NCBI GenBank assembly: GCA_900549705.1
Contig: URPI01000018.1
Coordinates: 1-22,487 of the forward strand
DNA from: an uncultured Eubacteriales bacterium
GTDB lineage: Bacteria > Bacillota > Clostridia > Oscillospirales > Oscillospiraceae
DNA: 22,487 nt
Direction: 5' to 3'
Shown: piece after piece, positions 1-6,161 of the stretch
Layout of the letters: each line of letters opens with the position of its first letter
Numbering within the stretch: position 1 is the stretch's first letter
Notes under the pieces: generated by a model
The model's input: the letters and a program-made list of their open reading frames with translations, nothing else
Databases searched by the model: none
Told to the model about the DNA's origin: nothing
Made by a program: the position numbers and the translations under genes

Positions 1-19
1 GCTTCCCCCCGGGGGAAGC
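1..19. repeat. GC-rich perfect inverted repeat at the window edge
   Basis: Two 9-base arms (GCTTCCCCC and GGGGGAAGC) flank a single central C. It could be the stem of a terminator for a gene outside the window, but no T-run follows on the plus strand and the other side is cut off. From here to 139 I see no gene, only a weak 7-bp hairpin near 54-86. Confidence 0.5.
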
Positions 20-139
20 CAAGGGGTGCTAACCATAAGCTGAATCCACACAACGAAGATGGTTGTTCCATATCTTCGTGTCAATAATGTGTTCATATAA
101 TTTTAACTCATGCAATCGTCCTGTCGCCTTGTAAGCAGC

Positions 140-168
140 AAAAACCGGGATGCAATTCGCATCCCGGT
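140..168 (-). terminator. Rho-independent terminator of the MATE gene
   Basis: Perfect 10-bp stem (144-153 with 159-168, arm ACCGGGATGC) and a 5-base loop. On the minus strand it is followed by a run of T (complement of 140-144). It lies just past the stop codon of the MATE gene. Confidence 0.85.
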
Positions 169-183
169 AAAAGCTATGGCCTG

Positions 184-1599
184 TTAAATGACGATGTCTG
201 CTTCTTCCTCGGCTTCTGCCTCGGCAATGGGCTCCTCCTGTTTTGCTTTTGCTTCCAGCTCTGCCGTTTCCACACCCTGATTCCAGGGACCGGTACGGTA
301 GCAGCAAATGGAAACCACCGTCGCAACGCACCAGCCGATGGGCCAGGCACACCAGATGCCGGTGGCACCCAACGCCGTCCCGGAGAGCACAAAGGCCAGC
401 AGCACCCGCAAAATCAGGTCGGTGAAGGTTGCTCCCATAAACTGGCGCATCCGTCCTGCGCCCCGCAGGATGCCATCGGTCACCAGCTTTGCGGACACGA
501 CAAAATAGAAGGGAGCCAGCACCCGCAGGAAAACAATGCCGGTTTTCAGCGCCAACTCCGTGGGGGCATCCAGGAAGAACTTCATCAGGGCATTACCGCA
601 GGTGCAGTACAGTGCTGTCAGGGGAATGCACAGCAGCCACACCAGCTTGAGCCCGGCGCGGAAGCCCTCTTTGATGCGCCCCAGCTTCTGCGCCCCCAGA
701 TTTTGTGCGGTGTAATTGGAAACGCCGTTGCCCAGGGTGGTAAAGGATGTGATAACCAGGTTGTTCAGCTTCACCGCCGCGGAGTAGCCCGCCATCACGT
801 CAGTTCCGAAGCCGTTGATGACGCTCTGAATCAAAATGTTGCCCACAGAAATAAAGCTCTGCTGCAAAATGCTGGGCACTGCAATCACCGTCAGCCGCTT
901 GAGCAGCGGGAAGGAAAATACCGCACCCTTTTCGCCGCTGGGAATCTTTTTCAGCCGCTTCATTACAGCCAGCAATGCCAGCGCACAGCTGACACCTTGG
1001 CAGATAAAGGTGGCCCATGCCACACCGGCAACACCCATTTTCAGCGCAGTCACAAACAGAATGTCCATGCCAATGTTGGAGAGGGAGGACACTGCCAGAA
1101 AAATAAAGGGTGTCTTGCTGTCGCCCATGGCAGAGAAGATGCCTGTGGCGATATTATAGAAGAAAACAAAGGGGAGACCCCACACATAAATGTCCAAATA
1201 CAGCGCAGAATCCGCAAACACGCTTTCCGGCGTGCGAATCAGGGTCAGCAGGCTCTTGCAGCCCAGAATGCCGATGCCCATCAGCACCAAACACAGCACA
1301 CCGCTGGCAATCATGGCAGTGGAAACGGCGGTTTTCATGTCGCGGTAATTTTTTGCACCAAAGAGCTGGGACACAATCACCGAGCAGCCAATGTTGCAGC
1401 CGAAGGCAAAGGCAATGAAAATCAGTGTGATTTCATAGCTGTTGCCCACGGCAGCCAGGGCATCCTGCCCCACGAAGCGCCCTGCCACCCAGCTGTCTGC
1501 AATGTTGTACAACTGCTGAAAAATGATGCTTCCGAACAGCGGAAGACAGAATTTCCACAGCACTGTCGAAGGGTTTCCGCTGGTCAAGTCCTTATTCAT
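184..1599 (-). CDS. MATE family multidrug efflux transporter
   Basis: A 471-aa polytopic membrane protein of the MATE (DinF/NorM-like) family, expected to export cationic or toxic compounds in exchange for Na+ or H+; the substrate is unknown. The N-terminus carries the usual family start (SGNPSTVLWKFCLPLF, then QQLYNIADSWVAGRFVG) and two halves of about six hydrophobic segments follow, matching the normal family length of about 450 aa. The start at 1599 has a GGAGG ribosome binding site about 9 nt upstream. The last 30 or so residues form a Glu/Ala-rich acidic tail (for example EEPIAEAEAEEEADIVI), longer than is typical and presumably cytosolic. It is divergent from a LysR-type regulator, which probably controls it. 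Family assignment is firm; substrate is not. Confidence 0.93.
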   Translation of the reverse strand: MNKDLTSGNPSTVLWKFCLPLFGSIIFQQLYNIADSWVAGRFVGQDALAAVGNSYEITLIFIAFAFGCNIGCSVIVSQLFGAKNYRDMKTAVSTAMIASGVLCLVLMGIGILGCKSLLTLIRTPESVFADSALYLDIYVWGLPFVFFYNIATGIFSAMGDSKTPFIFLAVSSLSNIGMDILFVTALKMGVAGVAWATFICQGVSCALALLAVMKRLKKIPSGEKGAVFSFPLLKRLTVIAVPSILQQSFISVGNILIQSVINGFGTDVMAGYSAAVKLNNLVITSFTTLGNGVSNYTAQNLGAQKLGRIKEGFRAGLKLVWLLCIPLTALYCTCGNALMKFFLDAPTELALKTGIVFLRVLAPFYFVVSAKLVTDGILRGAGRMRQFMGATFTDLILRVLLAFVLSGTALGATGIWCAWPIGWCVATVVSICCYRTGPWNQGVETAELEAKAKQEEPIAEAEAEEEADIVI

Positions 1600-1619
1600 T
1601 TAAAATTCCTCCATTTACC

Positions 1620-1648
1620 TTGACTTCATTTCTCATCTCCATTATAAT
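1620..1648 (+). promoter_or_regulatory. Sigma-A promoter for the LysR-type regulator
   Basis: TTGACT (1620-1625), 17-nt spacer, TATAAT (1643-1648). Predicted start of transcription near 1655. Its -10 overlaps the -10 of the opposing MATE promoter. Confidence 0.8.
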
Positions 1649-1669
1649 CAAGAAGGCATAATATGTAAA
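1641..1669 (-). promoter_or_regulatory. Sigma-A promoter for the MATE gene
   Basis: On the minus strand, TTTACA (1664-1669), 17-nt spacer, TATAAT (1641-1646). Predicted transcription start near 1634. It shares bases 1643-1646 with the opposing -10, so the two promoters cannot be occupied by polymerase at once. Confidence 0.75.
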
Positions 1670-1690
1670 ATACCCAATAATCATAAAAGC

Positions 1691-1705
1691 ATATCAAATC
1701 GATAT
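1691..1705. promoter_or_regulatory. Candidate LysR-type operator (T-N11-A dyad)
   Basis: ATATC-N5-GATAT, which contains T-N11-A (T at 1692, A at 1704), the generic recognition motif of LysR-type regulators. Its centre is about 64 bp upstream of the predicted MATE transcription start, the classical place for a LysR recognition site, and within the leader of the regulator's own transcript. Function is inferred from sequence and position only. Confidence 0.55.
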
Positions 1706-1715
1706 GGAGTACCTG

Positions 1716-2600
1716 ATGAATATTAACTACGAATACTATCGTATTTTCTACTATGTTGCCAAATTAAAGAGCTTCACCCAGGCAGCAGCCTGCCTGATGA
1801 ACAGCCAGCCCAACATCACCCGTACCATCCGCAACCTGGAGCGGGAGTTGGGGTGCCCTCTGTTCATCCGCTCCAATCGTCAGGTGACGTTGACGGCAGA
1901 AGGGGAAGCACTGTACCGCCATGTGACCATCGCAGTGGAGCAGCTGCAAGCGGCGGAGGAGGAGCTGGCTCGCGGTCAGGGGCTGGACGGTGGGGTGCTG
2001 CGCATTGCCGCAACCGAAGTAGCCCTGCGCACCATGCTCCTGCCTGCGCTCAAAGCCTTCCGCGGCCGCTATCCAAGCGTCCACCTCAAGCTGATTAACG
2101 ATACTACACCCGCCGCCATTGCTGACCTTCAGGCAGGGATGGCAGACCTGGCTGTGGTCACTGCGCCAACAGCCATTCCAGAGGAACTGAGCAGCATCCC
2201 GCTCATGGCCGTCCAGGAAATCGCCGTGGGCGGCTCTGCCTTTGAGGAATTGTCCCACGCACCCGTTTCCCTGGAAGCGCTCAGTGCCCATCCCATCATT
2301 TCCCTGGGAGAACAAACCGGCACCTATGCATTCTATACCCACTTTTTCTCTGAGCACTGCCTGAATTTTGCGCCGGATATCGAGGCCGCCACCGCTGACC
2401 AGATTCTGCCTATGGTCAAGGCCAATCTGGGCATCGGCTTTGTACCGGAGCACTTTGTCCACCGCGAGGACTTGGGCAGCACCGTGTTTCAGATTTCTGT
2501 TGCCGAGCCAATCCCGCCCCGCAAAATTATCCTGCTGCACTCCGGCCACCGTCCCCAAACACCTGCCGCCCGGGAGCTTGTCCAATTCCTGATGCAGTAA
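1716..2600 (+). CDS. LysR-type transcriptional regulator
   Basis: A 294-aa LysR-family DNA-binding regulator. The N-terminal winged helix-turn-helix is clear: residues about 18-37 (KSFTQAAACLMNSQPNITRT) followed by RNLERELGCPLFIRSNRQVTLTAEGE. The C-terminal two-thirds is the periplasmic-binding-like effector domain (from about residue 90, LRIAATEVALRTMLLPAL onward). I chose the ATG at 1716 rather than the in-frame ATG at 1704 because GGAG at 1706-1709 lies 6 nt before 1716 and overlaps the earlier codon. It is divergent from the MATE pump and 17 nt upstream of a GNAT-like gene, so the likely target is the pump and the likely signal is a pump substrate. That role is inference. Confidence 0.93.
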   Translation: MNINYEYYRIFYYVAKLKSFTQAAACLMNSQPNITRTIRNLERELGCPLFIRSNRQVTLTAEGEALYRHVTIAVEQLQAAEEELARGQGLDGGVLRIAATEVALRTMLLPALKAFRGRYPSVHLKLINDTTPAAIADLQAGMADLAVVTAPTAIPEELSSIPLMAVQEIAVGGSAFEELSHAPVSLEALSAHPIISLGEQTGTYAFYTHFFSEHCLNFAPDIEAATADQILPMVKANLGIGFVPEHFVHREDLGSTVFQISVAEPIPPRKIILLHSGHRPQTPAARELVQFLMQ

Positions 2601-2617
2601 AAAAGGAGAAACCAGCT

Positions 2618-3091
2618 ATGCAGATGAAGAAAATCAGCTGTGCCAGCCTGTCACCGGATGATATGCTGTCCCTTTTGGAAATCACCCGAAGCTACTGCGG
2701 TACGGCGGACTCTTGGCAGACGTTACGCCCTCTGCTGGAACGCAAGGAAGTCTGGGGCTTTTATAAGGGAACAAGTTTGGTTGGCTATGCCCTGTTCACG
2801 CCCTCCGATCGCCAGCTCGGCGGCTCCGTCACACTGACCTGCTTCCGTTACCGCTGGGAGTATAACGATGAAACGTCCCTCCTGCAAATGATGGAGCTGA
2901 TTCCGGCCTCATTTGCCGCCCGGTTTCACTGCCTTTTGATGGATGTAAGTCGCACGCATGAGCTGAATCTGGATTTTTATCACCGAATTGGCTTCTGCGA
3001 ATCCATTCTCCCCAGCCCGAAAGGGAGGGGGAATGTTGTCCTGCTGGCAGACCTGAAATCCTTCCCGGTGATGAAAAAGGAAAAAAGATGA
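2618..3091 (+). CDS. GNAT-like acetyltransferase
   Basis: A 157-aa protein that looks like a GNAT-fold N-acetyltransferase. The pattern of strands (WGFYKGTSLVGYALFTP) and the C-terminal NLDFYHRIGFCES (the usual Y-x-x-x-GF of motif B) fit the fold. The usual acetyl-CoA pyrophosphate loop (Q/R-x-x-G-x-G/A) is not evident; that region reads LMDVSRTHELN, so activity is uncertain. The ribosome site AGGAG lies 9 nt before 2618; an ATG two codons later is also possible. It starts 17 nt after the LysR stop and has no visible promoter of its own, so it is probably cotranscribed with the regulator. No clear terminator follows before the tRNA-Ser promoter. Confidence 0.6.
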   Translation: MQMKKISCASLSPDDMLSLLEITRSYCGTADSWQTLRPLLERKEVWGFYKGTSLVGYALFTPSDRQLGGSVTLTCFRYRWEYNDETSLLQMMELIPASFAARFHCLLMDVSRTHELNLDFYHRIGFCESILPSPKGRGNVVLLADLKSFPVMKKEKR

Positions 3092-3100
3092 TTTTTGTGC

Positions 3101-3129
3101 TTGACAATCGGAAAGGGGTGTGCTAGAAT
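3101..3129 (+). promoter_or_regulatory. Promoter of tRNA-Ser
   Basis: TTGACA (3101-3106), 17-nt spacer, TAGAAT (3124-3129), 35 bp ahead of the tRNA. Confidence 0.85.
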
Positions 3130-3164
3130 ATCCAGGCAATCAAGTGAATAACTTCTTTCAATTC

Positions 3165-3256
3165 GGAGTGATACCCAAGAGGCCGAAGGGGCTCCCCTGC
3201 TAAGGGAGTAGGCGTCTAAAAAGCGCGCGAGGGTTCAAATCCCTCTCACTCCGCCA
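3165..3256 (+). tRNA. tRNA-Ser (anticodon GCT)
   Basis: Acceptor stem GGAGTGA (3165-3171) pairs with TCACTCC (3246-3252). The anticodon stem CTCCC/GGGAG encloses CTGCTAA, giving anticodon GCT at 3199-3201 (reads AGC/AGU). A long variable arm typical of class II tRNAs is present, the T-loop is GGTTCAAAT, the discriminator is G and CCA is encoded at 3254-3256. Confidence 0.97.
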
Positions 3257-3261
3257 CAGTT

Positions 3262-3296
3262 AAGCAGTTAGGAATGTTTTATTTCTAACTGCTTTT
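3262..3296 (+). terminator. Terminator of tRNA-Ser
   Basis: Stem AAGCAGTTAG (3262-3271) with CTAACTGCTT (3285-3294), extendable to 14 bp through a G-U pair, followed by TTTT. Confidence 0.85.
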
Positions 3297-3431
3297 CTGG
3301 ATTTTGCGGTGTTTTCGCGGATGGCCGGTTCTTGACAGGGAGCGGTTCATGCGGGCAGCAGCCCAATTCTGGTCGATTTCCTGTATGAAAGCTGCATTCA
3401 GGGCATCATCGTATGAAGCTGCACTACCCTC

Positions 3432-3459
3432 TTGAAAATATCCCAATTGTTGATATAAT
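3432..3459 (+). promoter_or_regulatory. Promoter of the FTR-like gene
   Basis: TTGAAA (3432-3437), 16-nt spacer, TATAAT (3454-3459). It is 41 bp ahead of the chosen start codon. Confidence 0.7.
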
Positions 3460-3500
3460 AGATGCATTACCAAGTTAAACCGCTGAGAGGAGAAATAGAG

Positions 3501-3695
3501 ATGTCAGTTCGGTTGAATGAAGACAAAGAGATTGTTGCCGCTGTCCGGGAGGGGTTGAAGCGCACCGGCGGATACTGTCCTTGCCGATTGGAGCGGACGG
3601 AGGAGAATAAGTGTATGTGCAAGGAATTCCGCGACCAGATTGCCGACCCCAATTTCAAGGGCTATTGCCATTGTATGCTTTATTACAAGGATTGA
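3501..3695 (+). CDS. Ferredoxin-thioredoxin reductase catalytic-chain-like small protein
   Basis: A 64-aa cytosolic protein with six cysteines in three C-x-C pairs: CPC (26-28), CMC (38-40) and CHC (56-58), followed by MLYY. This is the signature order of the catalytic subunit of ferredoxin-thioredoxin reductase, in which four of the cysteines hold a [4Fe-4S] cluster and two form the redox disulfide. By analogy Cys26, 38, 40 and 56 would be ligands and Cys28/Cys58 the disulfide. Spacing differs from the plant enzyme (about 9 and 15 residues between pairs rather than about 16 and 8) and the protein is shorter. The upstream in-frame ATG at 3462 is rejected because GAGAGGAG at 3484-3491 sits 9 nt before 3501. 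It has its own promoter and lies between two tRNA genes. No FTR variable chain or thioredoxin gene is nearby, so its partner is unknown. Confidence 0.85.
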   Translation: MSVRLNEDKEIVAAVREGLKRTGGYCPCRLERTEENKCMCKEFRDQIADPNFKGYCHCMLYYKD

Positions 3696-3720
3696 AATTC
3701 AAAAAATTTGAAAAAAACAG

Positions 3721-3749
3721 TTGACAAATCACGCACCCCATGATATTAT
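3721..3749 (+). promoter_or_regulatory. Promoter of tRNA-Leu
   Basis: TTGACA (3721-3726), 17-nt spacer, TATTAT (3744-3749), about 54 bp ahead of the tRNA. Confidence 0.85.
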
Positions 3750-3802
3750 ATCAAAGCGCTGAGGGAAACGACCTCGCAAGGGAGATTCTCGAGCGATTAT
3801 AT

Positions 3803-3890
3803 GGGCGAGTGGTGGAATTGGTAGACTCGCTAGATTCAGGTTCTAGTGTTCACTGCGGACGTGCGGGTTCAAGTCCCGCCTCGCCCACCA
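3803..3890 (+). tRNA. tRNA-Leu (anticodon CAG)
   Basis: Acceptor stem GGGCGAG (3803-3809) pairs with CTCGCCC (3880-3886). The anticodon stem CTAGA/TCTAG encloses TTCAGGT, giving anticodon CAG at 3837-3839 (reads CUG). A long variable arm is present, the T-arm is GCGGGTTCAAGTCCCGC, the discriminator is A and CCA is encoded at 3888-3890. Confidence 0.97.
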
Positions 3891-3897
3891 AAAGAGA

Positions 3898-3930
3898 GCA
3901 AGCTTCTTCTGAGGCTTGCTTCTTTTTCTT
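3898..3930 (+). terminator. Terminator of tRNA-Leu
   Basis: Stem GCAAGCTTC (3898-3906) with GAGGCTTGC (3911-3919, one G-U pair), TTCT loop, then the T-rich tail TTCTTTTTCTT. Confidence 0.85.
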
Positions 3931-3946
3931 TCCTGGCAGTAAAATA

Positions 3947-3988
3947 AAGGCTCTATGGCAATCCAAAACCGGGTGCCATAGAGCTTTT
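3947..3988 (+). terminator. Second terminator-like hairpin behind tRNA-Leu
   Basis: Perfect 11-bp stem GCTCTATGGCA (3950-3960) with TGCCATAGAGC (3974-3984), extendable by three weaker pairs, followed by TTTT. It also has an A-run on its left side, so it could act in both directions. It separates the tRNA block from the decayed region. Confidence 0.75.
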
Positions 3989-4022
3989 CTCATTTTTGCG
4001 ACCTATACAGTTTAACAAAAGG

Positions 4023-4075
4023 GAAGCATTTGTTGCACAGAATTCCAAATGCTTCTGCGGCGTTTTCCGCCGCAG
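4023..4075. repeat. Two adjacent perfect hairpins
   Basis: GAAGCATTTG (4023-4032) pairs with CAAATGCTTC (4046-4055), and CTGCGGCG (4055-4062) pairs with CGCCGCAG (4068-4075). Neither is followed by a T-run. They could be structured RNA or remnants of a small repeat element. No copy was seen elsewhere in the window. From 4076 to 4223 I see no gene. Confidence 0.5.
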
Positions 4076-4223
4076 GCTGCACGGGTATAGGCATCGTAAT
4101 CACCTGACCAATTGTGACACTTATGACGCAAAGCATATGTGAATGCGCGGCATTATTGCTTATAACCACTTGCGGGATATTACGGCAGCCACTAACATAG
4201 ATGGTGAAGAAATTGGCGGCCTT

Positions 4224-4731
4224 TCAGGACGCAATGCTTGAATCATAGGTAAATTTATAAGTTGCGTCATCGGTGTATACACCTGCCAGATAGCCGTGCT
4301 GTACGTCAAACACGGGGTTCTGGTTGGCAAAGAAGGAGAAGGTATGACCGGAGGTTGGCTCTGTGTACAGCATATCAACGGTCATATCGACAATTCCCAA
4401 AACCTCAGTGGTACATTTCACAATGGCGTAAAAATATCCCACCCTAAAAACGGGGTGAGGGTTCCGGTGCTTTTGGAAAATGGGGGATATTCTGCGCATT
4501 GACAACAGCGATCTGAACAATGCCTGCGATAATGGTGTACTGCTGCTTTTTACGACGGATGCCATCCAAGGAAAGTGGGGCAGCAATGTTATCTTCCTGG
4601 GTGATTGCCTGTTGTACGCCGGTCGGTAAAGGAAACCCATTGTATTTGAGCAGAATGTCCAATTGACGGCTCGCTGTTTTGTTGAAGCATATAAATCTTT
4701 TTGAACGCTCTTTCAGTTTCGGAATTTTGTG
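4224..4731 (-). pseudogene. Frameshifted gene remnant of unknown family
   Basis: Two protein-like segments lie on the minus strand in different frames. The upstream part (about 4731 down to 4500) reads through stretches such as KERSKRFICFNKTASRQ and DILLKYNGFPLPTGVQQ and has no ATG start. The downstream part (about 4430 to 4224) contains VLGIVDMTVDMLYTEPTSGH, FFANQNPVFDVQHGYLAG and VYTDDATYKFTYDSS, then stops. Between them, around 4440-4500, the frame is broken by low-quality sequence including a small CACCC/GGGTG hairpin. The composition of the second part resembles small phage structural or secreted beta-rich proteins, but I do not recognise the family. There is no ribosome binding site or promoter, and an open-frame start is missing. 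It is most simply read as a decayed gene. Confidence 0.45.
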
Positions 4732-4769
4732 CTATGATATTCTTGGTTCGGTGAATTTGCTTTCTTGGC

Positions 4770-4961
4770 GGTAACCGAGGAAAACGAAACTTTGACTGTC
4801 AAACATATCAATCCGACGTGCTGTGGTGGCTGCGGACGACCAGCTATCTCAATGACCATGTGACCTACACCACCAGCCTTGGCGGTGTCAGCGTCAACGG
4901 GCGGGAGGTTACCCGGCAGGATGCCGGTGTTCGTCCGGTTATTTGGATTACGGTTGAATAA
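4770..4961 (+). pseudogene. 3' remnant of a DUF6273 gene
   Basis: From about 4815 the plus strand encodes DVLWWLRTTS, then GGVSVNGREVTRQDAGVRP and VIWITVE followed by TAA at 4959-4961. This is the C-terminal end of a DUF6273-type domain: the WWLRTT and VRPxIW motifs match the same motifs of the intact gene that follows (WWLLRTT and VRPAIWV). The N-terminal three-quarters, including any signal peptide, is missing. The frame stays open back to 4770 but without family similarity or a start codon. An extended -10-like TGCTATGAT at 4730-4738 lies upstream, with no good -35. The remnant is about 140 bp upstream of the intact paralogue, which points to a former tandem pair. The fusion point near 4770-4812 is not resolved. 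Confidence 0.7.
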
Positions 4962-4974
4962 TTGCGGGCAAAAA

Positions 4975-5007
4975 ATGCCGGAGAAACCCAGTGCGGTTCT
5001 CCGGCAT
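4975..5007. repeat. Terminator-like inverted repeat
   Basis: Perfect 11-bp arms ATGCCGGAGAA (4975-4985) and TTCTCCGGCAT (4997-5007), extendable inward with one bulged A. It lies 13 bp past the stop of the DUF6273 remnant, so it may have been that gene's terminator. The only run of T is on the minus strand (complement of 4970-4975), where no gene would use it. Confidence 0.6.
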
Positions 5008-5100
5008 ATTGCGGTAAAACGGCGAAAGCATTGGAAGGAGGAGAAAAGCAGGTTTTGCACAGGGCAGGAAAACACCAAACGATGAAAAGGAGAGATAGTA

Positions 5101-5778
5101 ATGTTATTGCGTAAACACTCTAAAAAGTCCGTTCTGCGGTGCTGCATTGCCGCAATGCTGGCGCTGGTGTGCATTGTCGTGTCTTTTGTGACATCCACAG
5201 CGTCTGCCGAGACAAAATATCAGGAGGGGGATGTGGTGTTGTTTGGCAGCTATGAGCAGAATAACATCCGCTACGACGGTGCTGAACCCATTGAATGGAT
5301 TGTGCTGGATGTGAAGTCTGACCGGATTTTGCTGCTCAGTCAGTATGCGCTGGACAGCGAGCGCTACCACTACCGCAAGGAAAGCGTGAGTTGGGATACC
5401 TGCTCCGTCCGTGACTGGCTGAACACCACCTTCTATGAGGAAGCGTTTACCCGTTCGGAACAGAGGAGCATTCTCAGCAGCGGTACATCCGTCTATGATG
5501 ATTATGTATTCCTGCTGAGTGATGTGGAAGCCGAGACTTATCTGCCCCGCGCCAAGGACCGCATCTGCAAGGCAACCGTGTATGGCTCCTGCCAGAATGT
5601 ATATGTCAACCCCACCACGGGCGGCTCCTGGTGGCTGTTGCGTACCACCGGCGATGACGGCAGCAAGTTTGCCATGAGTGTCAACAGTGATGGCACCATC
5701 GACTATAACGGCGGTCACGTGGAAAGTGATCGCGGCACTGTCCGCCCGGCCATCTGGGTCAACATTGGCGAAAAATAG
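5101..5778 (+). CDS. Secreted DUF6273 domain protein
   Basis: A 225-aa exported protein. Residues 1-36 form a Sec signal peptide: basic start (MLLRKHSKKSVLR), hydrophobic core (AAMLALVCIVVSFV) and cleavage expected after TASA. The mature part is a single DUF6273 domain: GDVVLFGSYEQ, EPIEWIVLD, RILLLSQYALDSERY, a CSVRDWLNTTFYEEAF block, YVFLLSDVEAETY, and the C-terminal WWLLRTT and VRPAIW motifs. DUF6273 is common in secreted or surface proteins of Clostridia; its biochemical role is not known to me, although its pattern suggests a carbohydrate- or ligand-binding fold. AAGGAG lies 8 nt before the start. No convincing promoter was found in 5008-5100, though a second unused GGAAGGAGG is at 5030-5040. 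It follows the truncated paralogue. Confidence 0.85.
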   Translation: MLLRKHSKKSVLRCCIAAMLALVCIVVSFVTSTASAETKYQEGDVVLFGSYEQNNIRYDGAEPIEWIVLDVKSDRILLLSQYALDSERYHYRKESVSWDTCSVRDWLNTTFYEEAFTRSEQRSILSSGTSVYDDYVFLLSDVEAETYLPRAKDRICKATVYGSCQNVYVNPTTGGSWWLLRTTGDDGSKFAMSVNSDGTIDYNGGHVESDRGTVRPAIWVNIGEK

Positions 5779-5840
5779 TTATTGGTGGTGTAATTGCCCT
5801 GTATAGATGGTTTTTTCATGCAATGGGGCGCATTTTTAAT

Positions 5841-5879
5841 CGATTTTTGCCGTGCTTTTGGTGCGACGGTGAAAAATCG
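5841..5879. repeat. Imperfect inverted repeat between the DUF6273 gene and the riboswitch promoter
   Basis: CGATTTTTGCCGT (5841-5853) pairs with ACGGTGAAAAATCG (5866-5879), with one G-U pair and one bulge. There is no T-run on the plus strand. It could be a weak terminator for the DUF6273 gene or a protein site just upstream of the -35 at 5883. Confidence 0.45.
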
Positions 5880-5882
5880 GAC

Positions 5883-5910
5883 TTGACATTTATATTTCAG
5901 ATGATATAAT
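5883..5910 (+). promoter_or_regulatory. Consensus sigma-A promoter driving the riboswitch transcript
   Basis: TTGACA (5883-5888), 16-nt spacer, TATAAT (5905-5910), both hexamers perfect. The predicted start near 5917 gives a leader of about 380 nt before the PAS gene. Confidence 0.88.
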
Positions 5911-5940
5911 CGTGTAAAAAGTTTGAAATAAAGCTTTTAA

Positions 5941-6016
5941 AACTGAATATTTAGCAAAGCAGCCGAAAGACTGTGACGCAAAGCTATAGGGCCTTTCATC
6001 TGGCAGCCAGTTGCAC
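5941..6016 (+). promoter_or_regulatory. Cyclic di-GMP-I (GEMM) riboswitch
   Basis: The aptamer core matches the GEMM consensus in order: AGCAAAGC, a P2 hairpin capped by CCGAAAGA (GAAA tetraloop), TGACGCAAAGC (5974-5984), TATAGGGCC, a short P3 loop, then GGCAGCCAGTTGC (6002-6014). P3 can form GCT/AGC and GCC/GGC around the tetraloop-receptor-like internal loop; P1 can form GCAA with TTGC, or AACTG with CAGTT. This RNA family binds the second messenger c-di-GMP and regulates motility, adhesion or signalling genes. It lies about 30 nt after the predicted transcription start and is followed by a terminator hairpin, so regulation by transcription attenuation of the PAS-domain gene is likely. Whether c-di-GMP turns expression on or off cannot be read with confidence. 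Confidence 0.93.
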
Positions 6017-6031
6017 TTTTTTTGAACGGTA

Positions 6032-6070
6032 GGGGTCAAGCTATGCTTTTTTGCAGGTTTGACCCCTTTT
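6032..6070 (+). terminator. Terminator in the riboswitch expression platform
   Basis: GGGGTCAA (6032-6039) pairs with TTGACCCC (6059-6066) and is followed by TTTT (6067-6070). A T7 run (6017-6023) also directly follows the aptamer. One or both probably form the expression platform of the c-di-GMP-I riboswitch. From here to 6161 there is no gene; a small GGGTA/TACCC hairpin lies near 6085-6098. Confidence 0.75.
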
Positions 6071-6161
6071 CAGTTCCTCCCGGGGGGTACTGTACCCGTT
6101 TGTGGCTGAGGATGGCGATCCGCCTTGCGTCACGGGGTAGAGCCGACAAGGAGGGGTATCG

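Noticed and set aside
703..1623. Plus-strand open frame of 306 codons
   Set aside because: Antisense to the MATE gene, rich in His, Gln and Asn, with no recognisable domain.
3285..3473. Minus-strand open frame of 62 codons between tRNA-Ser and the FTR-like gene
   Set aside because: It overlaps the tRNA-Ser terminator and the FTR promoter, and has no ribosome site or recognised similarity.
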